From contig NZ_JARXYX010000009.1 in the NCBI RefSeq assembly GCF_029893585.1, positions 62,001 to 126,000 on the forward strand: a DNA stretch of 64,000 nucleotides, written 5' to 3'. Numbering within the stretch: position 1 is the first letter of the stretch; the number at the start of each line of letters is the position of its first letter. The notes beneath the pieces are model-generated. The model ran no database searches and was not told the DNA's origin. It saw only the letters and a list, made by a program, of their open reading frames with translations. This document shows, in pieces, positions 23,936 to 33,529 of the stretch. The position numbers and the translations under genes are program-made. This stretch comes from Streptomyces sp. LBL. Lineage in GTDB: Bacteria > Actinomycetota > Actinomycetes > Streptomycetales > Streptomycetaceae.

Positions 23936-25759
23936 TCAGCCCAGGCGCTTCACCAGCGCGTGGTACTCGTCCCACAGCTCCTTGGGCGTGTGGTCGCCGA
24001 AGGTGTTGAGGTGGCCGGGGACCAGGGCTGCCTCCTCGCGCCAGACCTCCTTGTCCACCGTGAGGAGGAAGTCGAGGTCCTTCTCGTCCAGTTCGAGACC
24101 GTCGGTGTCGAGGGCCCCCTTGGCCGGCAGGATGCCGATCGGGGTCTCGACGCCCTCGCCCTTGCCCTCCAGGCGCTCCACGATCCATTTCAGGACGCGG
24201 GAGTTCTCGCCGAAGCCGGGCCAGACGAACGCGCCCTCGTCGTTCTTGCGGAACCAGTTGACGTAGTAGATCTTCGGCAGCTTGGACGGGTCCTTGTCCT
24301 TCGCCACGTCGACCCAGTGACCCATGTAGTCACCCATGTTGTAGCCGCAGAACGGCAGCATCGCGAAGGGGTCGCGGCGCAGCTCGCCGACCTTGCCCTC
24401 GGCGGCGGCGGTCTTCTCGCTGGCCACGTTGGCGCCGAGGAAGACACCGTGGTTCCAGTCGAACGACTCCGTCACCAGCGGTACGGCGGTGGCGCGACGG
24501 CCGCCGAAGAGGATCGCCGAGATCGGCACACCCTTGGGGTCCTCCCACTCGGGCGCGATGATCGGGCACTGGGCGGCGGGGGTGGTGAAACGGGCGTTGG
24601 GGTGGGCGGCCGGAGTCGCCGAATCCGGCGTCCAGTCGTTGCCCTTCCAGTCCGTCAGGTGGGCCGGGGTCTCCTCCGTCATGCCCTCCCACCAGATGTC
24701 GTTGTCGTCGGTGAGCGCCACGTTGGTGAAGACGGAGTTGCCCCACAACGTCTTCATCGCGTTGGCGTTGGTGTGCTCACCGGTGCCGGGCGCGACGCCG
24801 AAGAAGCCGGCCTCGGGGTTGATGGCGTACAGGCGACCGTCCTCGCCGAACCGCATCCAGGCGATGTCGTCGCCGATGGTCTCGACCGTCCAGCCGCGGG
24901 TGGTCGGCTCCAGCATGGCGAGGTTGGTCTTGCCGCAGGCGCTCGGGAAGGCGGCGGCGACGTACTTGGACTCCCCCCGCGGAGGGGTGAGCTTGAGGAT
25001 CAGCATGTGCTCTGCCAGCCAGCCCTCGTCCCGCGCCATGACGGAGGCTATGCGCAGGGCGTAGCACTTCTTGCCGAGCAGGGCGTTGCCGCCGTAGCCG
25101 GAGCCGTAGGACCAGATCTCGCGGGTCTCCGGGAAGTGCGAGATGTACTTCGTGGAGTTGCAGGGCCACGGCACGTCCTCCTGGCCCTCCTCCAGCGGCG
25201 CCCCGAGCGTGTGCACGGCACGCACGAAGAAGCCGTCGGAGCCGAGTTCGTCGAGGACCGGCTGTCCCATGCGGGTCATGGTGCGCATGGAGACGGCGAC
25301 GTAGGCGGAGTCGGTTATCTCGACGCCGATCGCGGAAAGGTCCGAGCCGAGCGGGCCCATGCAGAACGGGACGACGTACATCGTCCGGCCCTTCATCGAA
25401 CCGCGGAAGACGCCCTGGTCACCGGCGAAGATCTCGCGCATCTCCGCGGGATCCTTCCAGTGGTTGGTCGGGCCCGCGTCCTCTTCCCGCTCGGAGCAGA
25501 TGAAGGTGCGGTCCTCGACCCGGGCGACATCGGTCGGGTCGGAGGCCGCGTAGTACGAGTTGGGACGCTTGATCGGGTCGAGTTTCCTGAAGGTGCCCTT
25601 GGCCACGAGCTCCTCGCACAGGCGCTCGTACTCCGCTTCGGATCCGTCACACCAGACCACGCTGTCCGGCTGCGTCAGTTCTGCGATCTCGTTCACCCAC
25701 GAGACCAGTTCCTTGTGGGAGGTGGGGATGACGGGGGGAGCCGCGATGTCGCGCGCCAC
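23936..25759 (-). CDS. pckG: phosphoenolpyruvate carboxykinase, GTP-dependent
   Basis: A 607-residue cytoplasmic enzyme converting oxaloacetate and GTP to phosphoenolpyruvate, CO2 and GDP in gluconeogenesis. The GTP-type family is certain: [14 protein letters not shown] (P-loop with the reactive Cys), [10 protein letters not shown] (metal-binding Asp), [11 protein letters not shown] and [15 protein letters not shown]. Length is typical. The GTG start at 25759 has GGAG about 5 nt upstream; longer in-frame versions would add unrelated sequence. Single gene with a strong hairpin after the stop. Confidence 0.97.
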   Translation of the reverse strand: MARDIAAPPVIPTSHKELVSWVNEIAELTQPDSVVWCDGSEAEYERLCEELVAKGTFRKLDPIKRPNSYYAASDPTDVARVEDRTFICSEREEDAGPTNHWKDPAEMREIFAGDQGVFRGSMKGRTMYVVPFCMGPLGSDLSAIGVEITDSAYVAVSMRTMTRMGQPVLDELGSDGFFVRAVHTLGAPLEEGQEDVPWPCNSTKYISHFPETREIWSYGSGYGGNALLGKKCYALRIASVMARDEGWLAEHMLILKLTPPRGESKYVAAAFPSACGKTNLAMLEPTTRGWTVETIGDDIAWMRFGEDGRLYAINPEAGFFGVAPGTGEHTNANAMKTLWGNSVFTNVALTDDNDIWWEGMTEETPAHLTDWKGNDWTPDSATPAAHPNARFTTPAAQCPIIAPEWEDPKGVPISAILFGGRRATAVPLVTESFDWNHGVFLGANVASEKTAAAEGKVGELRRDPFAMLPFCGYNMGDYMGHWVDVAKDKDPSKLPKIYYVNWFRKNDEGAFVWPGFGENSRVLKWIVERLEGKGEGVETPIGILPAKGALDTDGLELDEKDLDFLLTVDKEVWREEAALVPGHLNTFGDHTPKELWDEYHALVKRLG

Positions 25760-26086
25760 GATTGCTCCTAGATGAGGGGATAAATGAGGGTATTCAGCTT
25801 GGAGGCCCCGTGGGGGCTGCGACCCGGATGCCTCAGGATGGTGATCTCCGGCGCTCATCCGGTGCCGACCGCACTCATATGATCGTCCGACGGGAGCGCC
25901 CATATGTCCAGTGGGTCTCACAGGTGAGCGGAGTGAGGAATGCCACGTGTAAAATGGCCGCTTTGCGTCCACGTGGGGTTCAGCTGACGCTTCCTTGAGC
26001 AACCTCCGTGAGACGCTGGCCACTCTTGGCCGGTCAGCCCATCCGGCCGACCCGTCACTTACGGTTGCGTAGATACGATGCACCGT
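25760..26086. other. divergent intergenic region pckG / hemolysin-III
   Basis: No gene seen. The region is less G+C-rich than its surroundings. A TACGAT element at 26075-26080, 6 bp before the ATG at 26087, suggests a leaderless promoter for the rightward gene. No clear palindrome was found for pckG control. Confidence 0.45.
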
Positions 26087-26794
26087 ATGACTGCGTCCGT
26101 CCCCGACGCGCCCACGGACAACCCGGCCTCCGCCGGCCGCGGTCCCGTCGCGCTCTCCCTGCCGCATCCGGTCAAGCCCAAGCTGCGCGGCTGGTTGCAC
26201 CTCGGCATGTTCCCGGCCGTACTCGTCGCCGGGCTGGTGCTCACGGCCCTCGCCGACACCACCAGAGCCCGGATCGCCTGCGCGATCTACGTCCTGACGG
26301 CCTGCCTGCTCTTCGGCGTGAGCGCGCTGTACCACCGGGGCGAGTGGAGCCCCCGGATGGACGGCGTCCTGCGCCGCCTGGATCACGCCAACATCTTCCT
26401 GATCATCGCCGGCACCTACACCCCACTGACAATGCTGCTCCTGCCCAGCGACAAGGGGCAGTGGCTGCTGTGGGGCGTCTGGGGCGCCGCCGCGGCCGGG
26501 ATCATCTTCCGCGTCTTCTGGGTCGGCGCCCCACGCTGGCTCTACACCCCCTGCTACATCGCGATGGGCTGGGCGGCCGTCTTCTTCCTGCCCGACTTCA
26601 TGCGGGCAGGCGGCATCGCGGTGCTGGTCCTGGTGATCGTCGGCGGTCTCCTGTACAGCGCGGGCGGAGTGATCTACGGCCTCAAGCGCCCGAACCCCTC
26701 ACCCCGCTGGTTCGGCTTCCACGAGGTGTTCCACTCCCTCACCCTGGCGGCCTTCATCGCCCATTACGTGGGCATCTCGCTGATCGCGTACTGA
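26087..26794 (+). CDS. hemolysin III / PAQR-family membrane protein
   Basis: A 235-residue membrane protein with seven hydrophobic segments. Family motifs: [28 protein letters not shown], and late [17 protein letters not shown]; the His residues of these motifs form the Zn site in PAQR relatives. Known bacterial members are called hemolysin III or YqfA, but their cellular role is unclear (membrane-energetics and lipid roles have been proposed). The inner ATG at 26087 is preferred over 26078 because of the leaderless promoter. A TetR regulator gene follows 52 bp downstream. Confidence 0.88.
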   Translation: MTASVPDAPTDNPASAGRGPVALSLPHPVKPKLRGWLHLGMFPAVLVAGLVLTALADTTRARIACAIYVLTACLLFGVSALYHRGEWSPRMDGVLRRLDHANIFLIIAGTYTPLTMLLLPSDKGQWLLWGVWGAAAAGIIFRVFWVGAPRWLYTPCYIAMGWAAVFFLPDFMRAGGIAVLVLVIVGGLLYSAGGVIYGLKRPNPSPRWFGFHEVFHSLTLAAFIAHYVGISLIAY

Positions 26795-26846
26795 CCCGCA
26801 GCCGCACCTTCCGCAGCCCCACCTTCCGCAGGCCGATTCCCCGACA

Positions 26847-27482
26847 ATGACCCGCATGACACCCGCACGCCCCCTCCCCCTCCCCGACGGCCCCCAACTG
26901 GGGCTTCGTGAGCGGAAGAAGATCAAGACCCGGACGGCGATCCGCGACGCGACGTACACGCTGATCAAGGAACAGGGTTACGACGCCACCACGATCGAGC
27001 AGATCGCCGAGCGCGCCGAGGTGTCGCCGTCCACGGTCTTCCGCTACTTCCCCACGAAGGAGGACATCGTCCTCACGGACGACGACCCGCTCCTGCTGGA
27101 GGAACTGTGCGGCCGGCCCACGGGCGAGCCATGGACGACCTCCCTGCGGTACGTCCTGCGGAGGGCCGTCGACCTCGGGACGGCCGAAGAACCCGAGGTC
27201 ACCCGGCTGCGGTCACGGCTGATGGTCGAGGTCCCGGCGGTGCGCTCGCGGATGTTGGAGAGCATGTCCGTCACCGGCAGACTGCTCGCCGGCGCCGTCG
27301 CGGAGCGCACCGGCCGCGACGAGGACAGCCTGGAGGTGCGGGTCTACGCGATGTCCCTCATCGGCGGCCTGGCCGAGGTCTCCCTGTACTGGGCCGAGAA
27401 CGACTTCCGGGACGACCTCCGCGAGCTTCTCGACCGCGCCCTGGGCGTCTTCGAGCACGGGCTCGCCACGACAGGCACCTGA
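26847..27482 (+). CDS. TetR-family transcriptional regulator
   Basis: A 211-residue regulator. The helix-turn-helix (residues 22-68) is RKKIKTRTAIRDATYTLIKEQGYDATTIEQIAERAEVSPSTVFRYFPTKEDIV, with a YxTF-like FRYFPTKE signature. The C-terminal ligand domain ends LFEH-like (ALGVFEHGLATTG). Residues 80-200 are helical with no clue to the ligand. It follows the hemolysin-III gene in the same direction and may control it or another target. Confidence 0.92.
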   Translation: MTRMTPARPLPLPDGPQLGLRERKKIKTRTAIRDATYTLIKEQGYDATTIEQIAERAEVSPSTVFRYFPTKEDIVLTDDDPLLLEELCGRPTGEPWTTSLRYVLRRAVDLGTAEEPEVTRLRSRLMVEVPAVRSRMLESMSVTGRLLAGAVAERTGRDEDSLEVRVYAMSLIGGLAEVSLYWAENDFRDDLRELLDRALGVFEHGLATTGT

Positions 27483-27490
27483 TGTCACAG

Positions 27491-27507
27491 ATGTACACCT
27501 GATACAT
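27491..27507. promoter_or_regulatory. inverted repeat before the toxin-antitoxin pair
   Basis: ATGTA-CACCTGA-TACAT, arms of 5 bp around 7 bp. The right arm overlaps TACATT (27503-27508), a -10-like box 6 bp before the antitoxin ATG, so the mRNA may be leaderless. Antitoxins of this type bind palindromes over their own promoter. Confidence 0.5.
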
Positions 27508-27514
27508 TGATGAC

Positions 27515-27796
27515 ATGCCTGAGCCAGTGATCGAGCCCATGGCCGAGGTCCGCAGTCACCTCGCGGATGTGATCGACCGCGCCCACCGGGACCACACCCC
27601 CACGATCATCAGTCGGCGCGGCAGGCAGGAGGCGGTCGTCCTCGACATCGAGGAGTACCGGCGGCTGCGTGAGCTCGCGGAGCGGGCCGAGGACGCGTGG
27701 CTGAACGGGCTGGCCGACGAGGCCGAGTCCGAGGGACTCGACGGGTCCGTTTCCCTTGAGCAGATGGCGGCCGCGCTCCGCGCCGACGGTCCCTGA
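27515..27796 (+). CDS. Phd/YefM-type antitoxin
   Basis: A 93-residue protein: MAEVRSHLADVIDRAHRDHTPTIISRRGRQEAVVLDIEEYRRLRE is the Phd/YefM DNA-binding and fold pattern. The C-terminal part (DEAESEGLDGSVSLEQMAAAL) would bind and neutralise the toxin. The toxin gene starts 3 bp after the stop. It should repress its own promoter through the repeat at 27491-27507. Confidence 0.9.
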   Translation: MPEPVIEPMAEVRSHLADVIDRAHRDHTPTIISRRGRQEAVVLDIEEYRRLRELAERAEDAWLNGLADEAESEGLDGSVSLEQMAAALRADGP

Positions 27797-27799
27797 ACC

Positions 27800-28066
27800 A
27801 TGGGACACGTCACGCGGTTCACGCCGCATGCCCAGCGGGACATGCTCAAGATCCCCCGCCCCGACGCCCTGCGCATCCTCTACCGCCTGACCGAGCTCCA
27901 GCGGGCGCTGGACACGAACGGCACGGCTGCCTTCGACATCAAGGCGCTCCAAGGACACAACGCCCGTTGGCGCCTGCGCGTCGGGGACTACCGCGTCGTC
28001 CACACGGTCGAGGACGGCCGCCTGGTCGTATGGGTGCTGGCAGCCGCCCATCGACGCGAGGTGTAG
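27800..28066 (+). CDS. RelE/ParE-family toxin
   Basis: An 88-residue protein with the RelE/ParE core: TRFTPHAQRDMLKIPR, LQRALDTNGT, IKALQGHNARWRLRVGDYRVVHTVEDGRLVVWVLAAAHRREV. The WRLRVGDYRV segment and the closing Arg/His residues fit the RNA-cleaving RelE branch. Its partner antitoxin gene lies immediately upstream. The ATG is at 27800. Whether it cuts mRNA or targets gyrase cannot be told from the sequence. Confidence 0.88.
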   Translation: MGHVTRFTPHAQRDMLKIPRPDALRILYRLTELQRALDTNGTAAFDIKALQGHNARWRLRVGDYRVVHTVEDGRLVVWVLAAAHRREV

Positions 28067-28136
28067 CGCGACCTGTAGTCGGCGCCCCGGGCGGACGCGC
28101 GTGGCAAACGTGCGTACGGGAAGGGCGCGTACGGGA

Positions 28137-28182
28137 AGGGCGCGCGCCACGGACGGCTGGAGGCCGTCGTGGAGCGCGCCCT
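28137..28182. terminator. hairpin between convergent genes
   Basis: AGGGCGCG pairs with CGCGCCCT, and the inner CCACGGACGGC with GCCGTCGTGG (one bulge), 5-nt loop. It lies between the toxin gene (stop 28066) and the oxidase gene (stop 28204). A direct repeat GCGTACGGGAAGG precedes it. Confidence 0.65.
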
Positions 28183-28203
28183 GACAGATTCGCGGGCGAC
28201 CCG

Positions 28204-30624
28204 CTAACTCTGCTTCTTCACATCACCCTTCCCGCAGGCGATCCCGTCCTGGTCGGGGTCGAGCCTCAGCGGGTCGTCCCTGCCGTTGATCTTCAGGCGG
28301 CCGTAGTCGTTCGCCTTCAGCCAGGTGCAGCGGGCTGCCGTCGTCTTCTGGACCTCCGCCGGGAACGCGGTCGGCACGCAGACGTTGATCGAGCCGTAGT
28401 GCCGGTCGCAGCCGGAGACGGTCGGGCTGACCTTCTGCGAGGTCCTCTTCTTGCCGGGCTCCTTGACGGTGCCCTGGAGCGAGTCGGCGAAGGAGTGGAC
28501 GTGCGCCGAGGCGTCGCTGGCGCTGAGCGCGGCCGGGCCCTGGAGGTGCACCCACTTGGCCACCGACGGCACCCCGTTGGCGTCGACCCCGAAGAGCATG
28601 TACCAGCCGGGTGGCGCCAGGTTCGGGTTGCTCGTGACGTTCAGGTCGACGTTGTCGCCGGACACCGACAGCGGCAGGTCGACGAACCGCTGGTTCGGGT
28701 CCGAGGAGTGGGTGACGGCGGCCGGGCGGATCAGCTCCGCCTTGGCGATGGGCCGGTCGACCGTGATCCGCTGGGTGTCGCCGTAGTTCCACTCGGTGTC
28801 GATCACCGACGTGATCGTCGGACGCGGGCCCTTGAGCAGATAGGGCGGTGTGTAGATCGACACGTTGTGGTTCCAGGTGCCGTTGCCCGGGTTGTCGCCG
28901 GTCGACATCACCCGGCCGTCGGGCAGCAGGAACGAGGACGAGTGGTAGCCCCGCGCCTCGGGGTCCGCGGCCACCGGGTCGAAGGTGTGGGTCGCCGGAT
29001 CGTAGAGCGACGACTCGAACACCGGATTGGCCCGGTTGTGCAGCGCGCCGCCGGTCTCCAGCACCTTGCCGTCCGGCAGCAGTACGGCGGAGACGTACAT
29101 CTTGCCCTGGTTGCCGGTCTCGGCCACCGGACCGTTGCCGAGATCGACCGTGCCCTGCGGCAGCGGCGGACCGGCGACGTACGACGGGTTCGCGGCCTTG
29201 AGGTCGATGATGTCCGTCAGCCGGTTGCCGTCCGGGTTGGAGTCGATGTTGCCGCCGCCGAGGGTGAGGACCTTCTGGTCCTGCGCCGGAGGCAGCAGCA
29301 CGCTCGCCGACTGGTCGCGCTCATCCTTGTTCTGCAGGCCCGGGATCTGGGTGACGGTGTTGGCGTCGTAGTCGTAGACCGCCGACCCGGTGCCCGGGAT
29401 GTTGTTGCCGAAGACATGGCTGCCCGAGTAGAAGAGGCGCCCGTCCTGCATCAGGATCATCGACGGGTACAGACCCCAGTACGACCAGGTCTGGTTGACC
29501 TTCCACAGCGGCAGCCACTGCTGCTCGGCGTCCGACCACCGCTCGGCCGCCACCGAACCGGTGGAGTCCTCGCGCAGACCGCCGAAGGAGATGACGTCAC
29601 CGTTGCCGAGCGCGGTCGCCGACGGATACCAGTGGCCGTCGTTCATGTCGTTCGTCTTGCTGTACGTCTCGGTCTTCGGATCGAAGACGTACGAGTCCTT
29701 GTAGCCCTCGTAGCCGTGCCCGCCCGCCACCGGGTACGCCTTGTTGCCGCTCATCACCAGCACCCGCCCGTCCTGGAGCTGGACGTGGCCGGAGCAGAAC
29801 ATGTCCTTCGGCGTGGGGATGACCTTGTACGTGCCCTTGACCGGGTCGTACACGGCCGAGGTGAACGTGCCCGCGTCGAACTGCTCCTCGCTGTTGCCGG
29901 AGCCCGCGATCAGCAGCACCTTGCCGTTGTTGAGGACGACGGAGTGCATGGAACGGACCGGGTTCTGCGTCGGCAGCACCGTCCACCTGCCGTTGGCGCA
30001 CTCCTCGGCCGTGCCCGTGCAGGCGGCGGGCGGGACCGGGTCGGTGACCTGCTCCATCGTGTAGTCGTCGGTGGTCGCCGAGCCCGTGCCGTACACGGAG
30101 ACGCCCCAGGTGATGCGGTCGGTGCCGACCGGGACCTCGGGGGTGCGGACCGTCGCCTGGGACCACGTGGCGGACATCGCCGGCGTCTTCAGGTCGGTCC
30201 AGTACTGCCAGCCCGCGGTCGCGTCGTGCCGGAAGAGCGTGAGCGACGCGTCCGGGGTGGTCGACTTGTACCAGAGCCCGAGGTCGTACTGCTTGCCCAC
30301 GGTCACGACCGGCGCGCAGTCGGTGGACTCGGTGATCAGCGCCTTGCGGTCACCGTCGACCCGTCGGGTGAGCGACACCTTCATGGCCTTGGAGCCGCTG
30401 TGGGCGTCGCTCACCGTCGAGAAGGTGCCGTCGTTGTCGCCCCAGCCCGACTTCTCCCAGCAGTACGGCATGTCCCCGGTGCCGGCGGTCTCGAAGCCGG
30501 GGTTCTTCACCAGGTTGGCGGCGGAGGCGGGTTGCGGTGCGGCGAGCAGCAGGCCGGCGGTGAGCGCGCCGACCCCCATGAGCGCGGTTCTTCTCCGGTG
30601 CTTGGTGACACCCCGGTTGTTCAC
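28204..30624 (-). CDS. secreted copper radical oxidase, galactose-oxidase/GlxA-like, with excalibur domain
   Basis: An 806-residue secreted enzyme: signal peptide (to ~35), beta-sandwich carbohydrate-binding-like domain (36-190), Kelch propeller with galactose-oxidase core (about 213-600), DUF1929-type domain (600-695) and a C-terminal excalibur Ca-binding motif (DPDQDGIAC, 789-797). All copper/radical residues known from galactose oxidase are here: Cys277 (DMFCSG), Tyr333 (HWYPSA), Tyr560-His561 (GYHSSS) and His639 (AVTHSS). Streptomyces GlxA (about 645 residues, works with the synthase CslA) has, to my memory, no excalibur tail. It should oxidise a primary alcohol on a glycan. The GTG start overlaps the upstream gene by 4 bp. 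Confidence 0.9.
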   Translation of the reverse strand: MNNRGVTKHRRRTALMGVGALTAGLLLAAPQPASAANLVKNPGFETAGTGDMPYCWEKSGWGDNDGTFSTVSDAHSGSKAMKVSLTRRVDGDRKALITESTDCAPVVTVGKQYDLGLWYKSTTPDASLTLFRHDATAGWQYWTDLKTPAMSATWSQATVRTPEVPVGTDRITWGVSVYGTGSATTDDYTMEQVTDPVPPAACTGTAEECANGRWTVLPTQNPVRSMHSVVLNNGKVLLIAGSGNSEEQFDAGTFTSAVYDPVKGTYKVIPTPKDMFCSGHVQLQDGRVLVMSGNKAYPVAGGHGYEGYKDSYVFDPKTETYSKTNDMNDGHWYPSATALGNGDVISFGGLREDSTGSVAAERWSDAEQQWLPLWKVNQTWSYWGLYPSMILMQDGRLFYSGSHVFGNNIPGTGSAVYDYDANTVTQIPGLQNKDERDQSASVLLPPAQDQKVLTLGGGNIDSNPDGNRLTDIIDLKAANPSYVAGPPLPQGTVDLGNGPVAETGNQGKMYVSAVLLPDGKVLETGGALHNRANPVFESSLYDPATHTFDPVAADPEARGYHSSSFLLPDGRVMSTGDNPGNGTWNHNVSIYTPPYLLKGPRPTITSVIDTEWNYGDTQRITVDRPIAKAELIRPAAVTHSSDPNQRFVDLPLSVSGDNVDLNVTSNPNLAPPGWYMLFGVDANGVPSVAKWVHLQGPAALSASDASAHVHSFADSLQGTVKEPGKKRTSQKVSPTVSGCDRHYGSINVCVPTAFPAEVQKTTAARCTWLKANDYGRLKINGRDDPLRLDPDQDGIACGKGDVKKQS

Positions 30625-31874
30625 ACGGATCTCCTTGCGTCACGGCCGTCGTCGGGGCCGTCGACGGGGCCGTCGTCGGGGCCGTCGCCACGGCCCCCGC
30701 GGCCCCTGCGCGGCAGATAGACCAGCGCTTCGGTTCCCGCGAAACGCAGGACGAAGGTCGTCACGAGAGCGAGCGCGGTCGCGGACAGCACACCCATCCC
30801 GAACCGGTCGACGAACACCGCGATCAGCGGGATGCGCAGCACAAGGTCCGCGTTGGCGAGCAGCGCGAACCTCCCCGCGCGGTCCCACCACCGCCGGTGC
30901 CGTCGCCGGTCACGGAAGAGCAGATGCTCGATGAGGACGAAGTTCCAGGCCACCCCGAACTGGTTGGCGAGGATCTCCGCCGGCACGTAGTGCAGGCCGA
31001 CCAGGGTCAGCGCCCACAGGCCGACCAGGTTCGGCACGAACCCGCTCGCGCCGATCAGCCCGAAGCCGACCATGCGGGCGGCCGGGGAGGCGGTCCGCAG
31101 GCCGACCAGGTGGCGCAGGAAGCGCAGGCCCTCCTGGGCGCTGGACTTGGACTCGCCCGCGAACCGGTCCTGGAAGACGAACGGCACCTCGGTGACCCCG
31201 CGCGGACGGCTGCGTACGGCGAGTTCGAGCAGGATCTTGTAGCCGAGCGGCTGGAGCACGTCCGCGGTGACCGCGCTGCGCCGGATCGCGAAGAAGCCGC
31301 TCATCGGGTCACTGATCCCGCGCAGCTTGCGCGGGAAGAGGGACTTGGTCAGCCAGGTCGCGCCGCGCGAGACGGCCACCCGGTAGCTGCCGGCGAGACC
31401 GGCGCGGCTGCCGCCCTTGATGTAGCGGGAGGCGACGACCAGCGAGGCGTTCGCCCGCTCGCCGGTGGCGACCAGCTCGGGTACCAGGGACGGCGGGTGC
31501 TGGCAGTCGCCGTCCATGACGACGATCCACTCGGAGGAGGCCGCCTTCATGCCCTCGACGACCGCACCGCCGAGCCCGCCGACCGGCTCGTCCCGGTGCA
31601 GGACGGTGACCGGGAAGGGGCAGTCCCTGGCCGCCTCGTGGATGACCTGCGGGGTGTCGTCGGTGGAGTCGTCCACGAAGACCACCTCGCAGGGCAGCCG
31701 GGACGGCACCGACTCGGTGATCAGGTGCAGCAGTTCGCGGATGTTGGCGGACTCGTTGAAGGTCGGGACGACGACGGTGACGGCCCCGGGCTCCGGAACC
31801 TCCACCGCGCGTACGGCCGGATCGTCGAGTTCTCCGGGGACGATGGATTCCTGGCTCGTGGATTCCTGGCTCAT
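30621..31874 (-). CDS. polyprenol-phosphate sugar synthase (GT2) fused to GtrA domain
   Basis: A 417-residue bifunctional protein. Residues 30-260 are DPM1-like GT2: VTVVVPTFNESANIRELLHLI, VVFVDDSTDDT, the metal motif MDGDCQHPP, DPMSGFFAIRR and RFAGESK. Residues 270-400 are a GtrA membrane domain (four helices, VGFGLIGASGFVPNLVGLWALTL onward), thought to flip or hold the lipid-linked sugar. The pair makes polyprenyl-P-hexose on the inner face. The C-terminal GDGPDDGPVDGPDDGRD tail comes from short DNA repeats. Overlaps both flanking genes by 4 bp. Confidence 0.92.
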   Translation of the reverse strand: MSQESTSQESIVPGELDDPAVRAVEVPEPGAVTVVVPTFNESANIRELLHLITESVPSRLPCEVVFVDDSTDDTPQVIHEAARDCPFPVTVLHRDEPVGGLGGAVVEGMKAASSEWIVVMDGDCQHPPSLVPELVATGERANASLVVASRYIKGGSRAGLAGSYRVAVSRGATWLTKSLFPRKLRGISDPMSGFFAIRRSAVTADVLQPLGYKILLELAVRSRPRGVTEVPFVFQDRFAGESKSSAQEGLRFLRHLVGLRTASPAARMVGFGLIGASGFVPNLVGLWALTLVGLHYVPAEILANQFGVAWNFVLIEHLLFRDRRRHRRWWDRAGRFALLANADLVLRIPLIAVFVDRFGMGVLSATALALVTTFVLRFAGTEALVYLPRRGRGGRGDGPDDGPVDGPDDGRDARRSV

Positions 31875-33529
31875 CGGACGCCTCCCACGGCGGTGCCGGT
31901 GGTCTGGATCTGCCGGATCTCGACCCGGTCCTCACCGGTGCCGAAGGTGGCGACCGGTGTCGAATGCTGGATGGCCGCCTTGACGTTGGGCAGGTCGACC
32001 GCGTCGCGCCGCACCGTCGGCGAGGCGACCAGGTAGTCGATGTCCTGCCAGCCGCGCGGCATCGTCTTCGTCACCGCGGGGTCGAGGTCGGCCTTGTAGA
32101 ACCAGATGACGCCGAGTCCGGGCTCGTACCCGGCGTGCACCAGGTCCAGCCACATCGCGTCGTCGACGAGCACCCGCTTGTCCTTCGGGTCCGCCACCTC
32201 GCTGCTCAGCCACTTCGAGGCGGCCCGGTAGGGGGCGTTGGCGTCGACGGTGACGGCCGTGTGGGCGCCGTCGTACCACTTCGGTACGACATAGGCGCCG
32301 GCGGCGATCGCGAGGACGGTCGCGAGAACGTACCGCCCGCCCGTGAGCAACCGTTTCTCCCCCTCGGCCCGCCAGCGGCGCACCACGCCGTGGACGACGG
32401 ACGCGGTGCCCCCGGCGAGGACCAGGGCGAGGAAGGGCAGCGCCTGGATGACGTACATCGCGGGCAGGTAGCCGTTGGGCCGCAGGGCCAGCGCGGCGAG
32501 GATCGCCACCGTCAGGGCCGGTCCGGCCAGCGCGCGGGCGGTGACCGACCAGCGCCAGGTGACCAGCAGCAGCAGCGCGCCGGCGAGGCCGCCCAACGGC
32601 AGGACACGGTCGTAGTACAGCCACGACTGCAGGACGCCGTGGGAGCCGGAGCCCTGGTCGAGGATGAAGCCCGAACCGGGCCTGGTCATCTGGTACTTGA
32701 CGCCGTCCCAGAGCGAGACGTGGCCACCGCCGGGGATCAGCTCACCCTTGAGGAGGGCGAAGAGCGGGTACGCGCAACCGATCAGCACGCAGGCCGTGAT
32801 GGCGCCGGTGACCGCGAACTTCCGGGTGTCGCGATGGCTGTGCCGCCACATCGTCACCAGGAGCGCGGGCAGGACGACGAGCATCGTCTCCTTGGTGAGC
32901 ACGGCCGTGGCGGCCGCGACGCCCGCCCCGAAGTGGTGCCAGAGGTGACGGCTCGGCGAGGCGGCGAGGGTGAACGCGAGCAGCGTCCACATCACCGCGA
33001 GGTTGTCGAGGAAGATCTCCCGCTGGAGGACCACGGACAGCGGCGAGAGCCCGAAGAGGAGCATGCCGAGCCCGGCGGCCCAGCGGGGCAGGGACAGCCG
33101 GCGCCCCAGGACGTAGACCAGGATCGCGCTGATGCCGCTGACGAGCAGCATCATCACGCGCATCGAGCCGACCGTCATCGACTCGGGGCTGATCAGCGAC
33201 GGTATCCAGGTCAGCAGGGCGAGCTGGATCCAGCCGAGCGGCGGGTGGTCGTACCAGTAGGTGTAGTGGGCGAGGCCCTTGCCCTCCTGGACCGCCCAGG
33301 CCTGGGAGAGGTAGGTGCCCTCGTCGTCGCTGAGGGTCGGGTAGTCGGCGATGTTCCAGCCCTGTACGACCAGGATCGCCACGAGGAGCGCGCCGCACAG
33401 CAGGAGGTCGGAGCGGGAGGACCGCAGGCGGCTCGGCGGGGCCGTGCGGCCGGCCGGGCCGGACTCGGGCGCAGGCTGCCGCTGCGCGGGGACCGTGGAC
33501 GTGGTCACCGCGGGAAGGGTGGAAGTCAC
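31871..33529 (-). CDS. GT39/ArnT-like membrane glycosyltransferase
   Basis: A 552-residue GT-C type protein with about 11 membrane segments. The catalytic-loop acidic motif is SDDEGTYLSQAWAVQEGKG, followed by YTYWYDHPPLGWIQLALLTW, both typical of the PMT/ArnT family, which uses polyprenyl-phosphate sugars as donors outside the membrane. The donor is likely made by the DPM1-GtrA protein next door. The acceptor (protein, lipid or growing glycan) is unknown. Start GTG at 33529 overlaps the upstream GT2 stop by 4 bp. Confidence 0.9.
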   Translation of the reverse strand: MTSTLPAVTTSTVPAQRQPAPESGPAGRTAPPSRLRSSRSDLLLCGALLVAILVVQGWNIADYPTLSDDEGTYLSQAWAVQEGKGLAHYTYWYDHPPLGWIQLALLTWIPSLISPESMTVGSMRVMMLLVSGISAILVYVLGRRLSLPRWAAGLGMLLFGLSPLSVVLQREIFLDNLAVMWTLLAFTLAASPSRHLWHHFGAGVAAATAVLTKETMLVVLPALLVTMWRHSHRDTRKFAVTGAITACVLIGCAYPLFALLKGELIPGGGHVSLWDGVKYQMTRPGSGFILDQGSGSHGVLQSWLYYDRVLPLGGLAGALLLLVTWRWSVTARALAGPALTVAILAALALRPNGYLPAMYVIQALPFLALVLAGGTASVVHGVVRRWRAEGEKRLLTGGRYVLATVLAIAAGAYVVPKWYDGAHTAVTVDANAPYRAASKWLSSEVADPKDKRVLVDDAMWLDLVHAGYEPGLGVIWFYKADLDPAVTKTMPRGWQDIDYLVASPTVRRDAVDLPNVKAAIQHSTPVATFGTGEDRVEIRQIQTTGTAVGGVR

